Assembly (NCBI GenBank): GCA_009782775.1
Contig: WRIL01000009.1
Location: 1 to 64,000, forward strand
DNA length: 64,000 nt
Source of the DNA: Desulfovibrionaceae bacterium
GTDB lineage: Bacteria; Desulfobacterota; Desulfovibrionia; Desulfovibrionales; Desulfovibrionaceae
Reading direction: 5' to 3'
This document shows, one piece after another, positions 61,065 to 64,000 of the stretch (its first letter is position 1; every line of letters starts with the position of its first letter). Made by a program: the position numbers and the translations under genes. The notes under the pieces were generated by a model. It searched no databases. It was not told where the DNA came from and saw only the letters and a list, made by a program, of their open reading frames with translations.

Positions 61065-62453
61065 ATGTCCGAGCAACTGCCGAGCGTATTGCGCTACGCC
61101 CGGGCATGGCGCGAAAAAGCTCTTTTCCCGATCCCGGAAGCCCCGGAGCTCAAGCTGCTCATCCTGGCCTTGGCCTATGTGAACCTGCTCCTGCCGGTCT
61201 TCAATGTGAGCAACTCCGCTCCTATGCTGATTCTGGGCCTGATCGGCCTGGGCACATATTTTTTTCAAGACGGCAACAAATTTTCCCGCTACGCCATGTT
61301 CTGCCTCGCCTTTCTCTTGGCTCTCCTGCTTCAGGATCGCCTCCTTTTTCCAACGCACGGAGTACAACTTTACCGTAGCCTGATCACCTCGTTTTTCTCC
61401 GGGGCGGCCATTTACTACGCCCTAAAACAGGACGGGGTGTTTTACCCTAAATTTCTTGCCGGCGTTGCCCTAATTCTGGCCTTGGCCGCCATAACAACCT
61501 TCGCTGTCATGAAAAATGCGGCTGAAAAATTTTTTGACCACAATGAACTGGTATTATTTTCGGTGCATCACCATTTTCTGGGATATATCGCATCCGTGAT
61601 TTGTGTTGTAAATATGGTAAGCATACTTGATAAATCAAATCAACACGTTATTTTACCAGACAATAATTTTTTCTCAAGATATTATTTCTTGATAAATAAC
61701 GCATTAAATAACAGACTTCTACATATTATTTCTTTTATCATTTCTACATACATTTTATTTATGACTTATAGCCGGACGGCTATTTTCGCCTTTCTCATAA
61801 CTGCGCTTTTCATAATGGTTTACTGGCTCTCTAGACGCTTCAATATTTATAAAACTGCCATCATCTCATGTTTGTGCTTATTTATCTTTTTTACAGGCAT
61901 ACAAGCATTAAAACAGTATTATCCTGACGGCGAATTCAAGAATCGCATTCTCACGGCGCTGACCAACCCGATACAGGAAGCGAGCTTCCGTTCGCGCCTG
62001 CTCATCTGGCTCGCCTCGGTGAAAAGCATCGAATCCGCACCCGTTATCGGGAACGGGCCGCATACCTTCAACCAGGTGATCAATGAATATATTGACGCTT
62101 ATTACATCAGGACGGCCAAAAAATTCGGACGCGAGGTCATTGACGGGGACACCAGCCATGCCCAACACGCTTATAACCAATTCTTGTCAATGACTCTCGA
62201 TCAGGGGCTGATTATTCTCTTCATGTTTTTCAGCATCGTCGTCTATCCGTTGCGGCAGGCCGTGAAATATCGAAGCTGTTTCGGCCTGCTTGTCCCTTTG
62301 CTCACGCATTTCATTATCTATTCCCTCGCCGAAAGCCCCTTTGTATATACCAAAAGCTCCCATTTTCCGGTCTTCATCATATTTTCCGGCATAGGCTATT
62401 TCGCCTGCATGGATTTCCGGCACGGCGCGACTCACCGCCTTGAGCGGACGTAG
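61065..62453 (+). CDS. O-antigen ligase/polymerase-type membrane protein
   Basis: A 462-residue polytopic protein of the WaaL/Wzy (O-antigen ligase) superfamily. About ten to twelve membrane segments flank a large periplasmic loop with EASFRSRLLIWLASVKSIES, VIGNGPHTF and SHAQHAYNQF, the Arg/His-containing pattern of the family. It probably ligates or polymerises surface polysaccharide on lipid A-core. The middle, about 61540-61930, is strikingly AT-rich against GC-rich ends. It is 14 bp after lpxC, which fits a lipopolysaccharide role. Confidence 0.82.
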   Translation: MSEQLPSVLRYARAWREKALFPIPEAPELKLLILALAYVNLLLPVFNVSNSAPMLILGLIGLGTYFFQDGNKFSRYAMFCLAFLLALLLQDRLLFPTHGVQLYRSLITSFFSGAAIYYALKQDGVFYPKFLAGVALILALAAITTFAVMKNAAEKFFDHNELVLFSVHHHFLGYIASVICVVNMVSILDKSNQHVILPDNNFFSRYYFLINNALNNRLLHIISFIISTYILFMTYSRTAIFAFLITALFIMVYWLSRRFNIYKTAIISCLCLFIFFTGIQALKQYYPDGEFKNRILTALTNPIQEASFRSRLLIWLASVKSIESAPVIGNGPHTFNQVINEYIDAYYIRTAKKFGREVIDGDTSHAQHAYNQFLSMTLDQGLIILFMFFSIVVYPLRQAVKYRSCFGLLVPLLTHFIIYSLAESPFVYTKSSHFPVFIIFSGIGYFACMDFRHGATHRLERT

Positions 62454-62471
62454 CCGCGCGAGGAAAAGGGA

Positions 62472-63188
62472 TCACTCCGGCAGTTCAAGGCCCTCCAGGG
62501 CCTTGCGCACGGCGGCCAGCCGGCTTTCCTGACTGCTCCCGGCCATGGAGCTTTCGCTTTCCACCATAATATCGCCAGGAGCGGCCTCCTGGTCCGGACG
62601 CACCTGCCAGGCGGACAAAGAGGGGCATTTTGAACGGCTCAGGCCGATGATATCCTCCACTACCGCCGCATCCTCCGGATTGCAGCGCACGATGACGGAT
62701 CGGCTTTCTTCCAGGTTTTGTACGGCCCGCACAAATATGTTTTCCAGAACCTCCGCCCGATCCTCGCGCAGGACCGTGCCGATGCCTTGTTCCACCGCTA
62801 GGCGCAGGAGGGCGACGAGATCCTCCCGCCATTCCCCGAATAACCTCGACGCGCGCTCCTGGATGGCCTCCAGCACCACCCTGGTGCTCTCGCCCATAGA
62901 CGCGCGCAATTCCTCCATTTCCCTCTCCGCCTTTTTCAGGCCCTCGGCGTAGCCTTCTTCCAGGGCCGCCGCCCGCAGGACGCTCGCCTCGGCCGCGGCC
63001 GCGGCCAGAACTTCCCTGGCCCGCTCCTCGGCCTTCCGGCGCACTCGGTCCAGATAAAGGCTTTCATCCTTTTCCGTCCAGTTTTGCGAGCGCGCCCATT
63101 CCACTTCGCCCAGGCGGGTTTCCCGGCTATCCATGAAAATCCGCCCCCAAGATCTAGAACTTTCCTGTTTCATAATAGCTTCCGGCAT
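62472..63188 (-). CDS. fliH: Flagellar assembly protein FliH
   Basis: The 238-residue regulator of the export ATPase FliI. After an N-terminal segment, a long Ala/Glu-rich coiled coil (about 50-115) leads to the C-terminal FliH domain with DLVALLRLAVEQGIGTVLRED. It starts 9 bp after fliG, with AGGATTG before ATG 63188. The expected fliI gene would follow, but the convergent O-antigen ligase gene lies there instead, 18 bp away. Confidence 0.85.
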   Translation of the reverse strand: MPEAIMKQESSRSWGRIFMDSRETRLGEVEWARSQNWTEKDESLYLDRVRRKAEERAREVLAAAAAEASVLRAAALEEGYAEGLKKAEREMEELRASMGESTRVVLEAIQERASRLFGEWREDLVALLRLAVEQGIGTVLREDRAEVLENIFVRAVQNLEESRSVIVRCNPEDAAVVEDIIGLSRSKCPSLSAWQVRPDQEAAPGDIMVESESSMAGSSQESRLAAVRKALEGLELPE

Positions 63189-63197
63189 GGCACAATC

Positions 63198-64000
63198 CTA
63201 GATAAACACTTCGCTGGTGCCGCGGCTGATGATGATCTTGCCCTCGGCCTCAAGTTTGCGCACGGCCCGGATGATATTCATCTGGGCGGCCTCCACGTCC
63301 GACAGGCGGACCGCTCCCATCACTTCCAAATCATCACGGATCATCTTGGACGCGCGTTCAGACATGTTGCGGAAAAAGACCGTCCGCATCTCCTCATTCG
63401 CCCCGCGCAGGGACAAGGTCAGATCCTCGTTGGCAATCTCTTTGAGCACTTCGCGGATGGCCTTGTCATCCAGGTTCTTCACGTCGTCAAACACAAACAT
63501 GAGGGCGCGGATGTCTTCGGCCATCTGGGCGGATTCTTCCTCGATTTCCGACATGACTTCTTCTTCCGTGGCCCGATCCACGGCGTTGAGAATTTCCGCC
63601 ACCGCCTGCACCCCGCCGACTTTGCGGCCCTCTTTGCCGCCCATGGCAATGATCTGGCTCTGTAAAACTTTATCCACGGCCACCAGCATATCCTCCGGCA
63701 CAGATTCCAACCTGGCTAGGCGCATCAGGATTTCCGTACGTACCCCGGCCGGCATGTTGGTCAAAAGTTCGCCGGCTCGCTCCGGCGGCAGATGCCCCAT
63801 GATCAAGGCCAGGGTCTGCGGATGCTCATTGCGCAGAATCTGCGCCATGAGCTTGGCGCTGACGTTGCCCAGTTCGCGGAAAGGCTGAGTGGTGGCGTCC
63901 AGGTTAAGCAAATCCGTAATATATTTGGCGGTGTCCTCATCCACGTTGGTCAACATCAGCTTGCGCACCGCGTCATTGCCACCGCGCACCATCTGCTGCC
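63198..64000 (-). CDS. fliG: Flagellar motor switch protein FliG (5' end outside window)
   Basis: The C-ring rotor protein that generates torque with MotA. About 267 residues are visible. The EHPQTLALIMGHLPPERA segment and MFVFDDVKNLD mark the middle and C-terminal armadillo domains, and the charged torque helix is in the region DDKAIREVLKEIANEDLTLSLRG. The frame continues past the right edge, so the N-terminal domain that binds FliF is outside. It precedes fliH by 9 bp. Confidence 0.95.
   Translation of the reverse strand, partial: QQMVRGGNDAVRKLMLTNVDEDTAKYITDLLNLDATTQPFRELGNVSAKLMAQILRNEHPQTLALIMGHLPPERAGELLTNMPAGVRTEILMRLARLESVPEDMLVAVDKVLQSQIIAMGGKEGRKVGGVQAVAEILNAVDRATEEEVMSEIEEESAQMAEDIRALMFVFDDVKNLDDKAIREVLKEIANEDLTLSLRGANEEMRTVFFRNMSERASKMIRDDLEVMGAVRLSDVEAAQMNIIRAVRKLEAEGKIIISRGTSEVFI

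Overview
The window reads as the chromosome of a GC-rich, motile, Gram-negative, anaerobic sulfate reducer of the Desulfovibrionaceae. The lineage call rests on gene content: an HdrCBA-FlxDCBA electron-transfer cluster, the siroheme-dependent alternative haem pathway (AhbC, HemB, AhbD and one AhbA/B-type subunit), a two-iron desulfoferrodoxin, a rubredoxin-first rubrerythrin, LpxC (lipid A), TolC and flagellar FliG/FliH/FliM. No plasmid, transposase, CRISPR array or complete prophage is visible.

Layout. 1-1.8 kb: a possible island edge beside tRNA-Lys(CTT), with a Fic protein cut by the window edge, a short alkyltransferase-like protein, and a DnaQ-type exonuclease that has lost its 5' end. 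1.9-4.05 kb: DsbD-like thiol reductase. 4.05-18.0 kb: an unbroken minus-strand run, read from its 5' end as hdrC-hdrB-hdrA-flxD-flxC-flxB-flxA, a zinc-ribbon/Yip1 membrane protein, thrC, a DedA protein, an amino-acid ABC transporter (binding protein, permease, ATPase) and der. Most junctions overlap or are under 30 bp. 18.2-25.0 kb: a plus-strand run of mtaD-murJ-ahbC-hemB-ahbD-ahbA/B, then desulfoferrodoxin. 25.5-28.3 kb: an unrecognised 74-aa protein and a large GH13-like lipoprotein on the minus strand. 28.5-37.7 kb: polA, convergent lysA, a 36-residue basic protein, an FmdB-type zinc ribbon, purB, pyrE, a Csd6-like L,D-transpeptidase-fold protein with two NTF2-like domains, a membrane protein and tRNA-Leu(CAA). 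37.7-43.3 kb: a chemoreceptor, a PAP2 phosphatase and a second amino-acid ABC operon. 43.3-47.4 kb: a minus-strand trio (radical SAM, Fur family, peptide-ABC ATPase), then HIT, IHF/HU and rubrerythrin. 47.5-56.0 kb: a type I secretion/adhesin-release module. 56.1-64 kb: fliM, a hybrid sensor kinase, lpxC, an O-antigen ligase/polymerase-type protein, fliH and partial fliG.

The most interesting unit is at 47.5-56.0 kb. A LapB-like ABC exporter, a LapC-like adaptor and a LapG-like periplasmic cysteine protease form one minus-strand operon, with a LapE/TolC-like channel divergent from it. The position expected for the c-di-GMP receptor LapD is held by a two-pass Cache-PAS protein ending in an HD-GYP domain that has lost its HD pair and several other metal ligands. 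The sequence fits an adhesin-retention switch in which a dead HD-GYP domain replaces LapD's dead GGDEF-EAL pair. That role is inference, and the giant adhesin substrate is not in the window. Other points of note are mtaD beside the radical-SAM haem genes, hairpins after the binding-protein gene in both ABC operons, a terminator-like hairpin directly before polA, a DNA polymerase I without a proofreading site, and an AT-rich core inside the O-antigen ligase gene.
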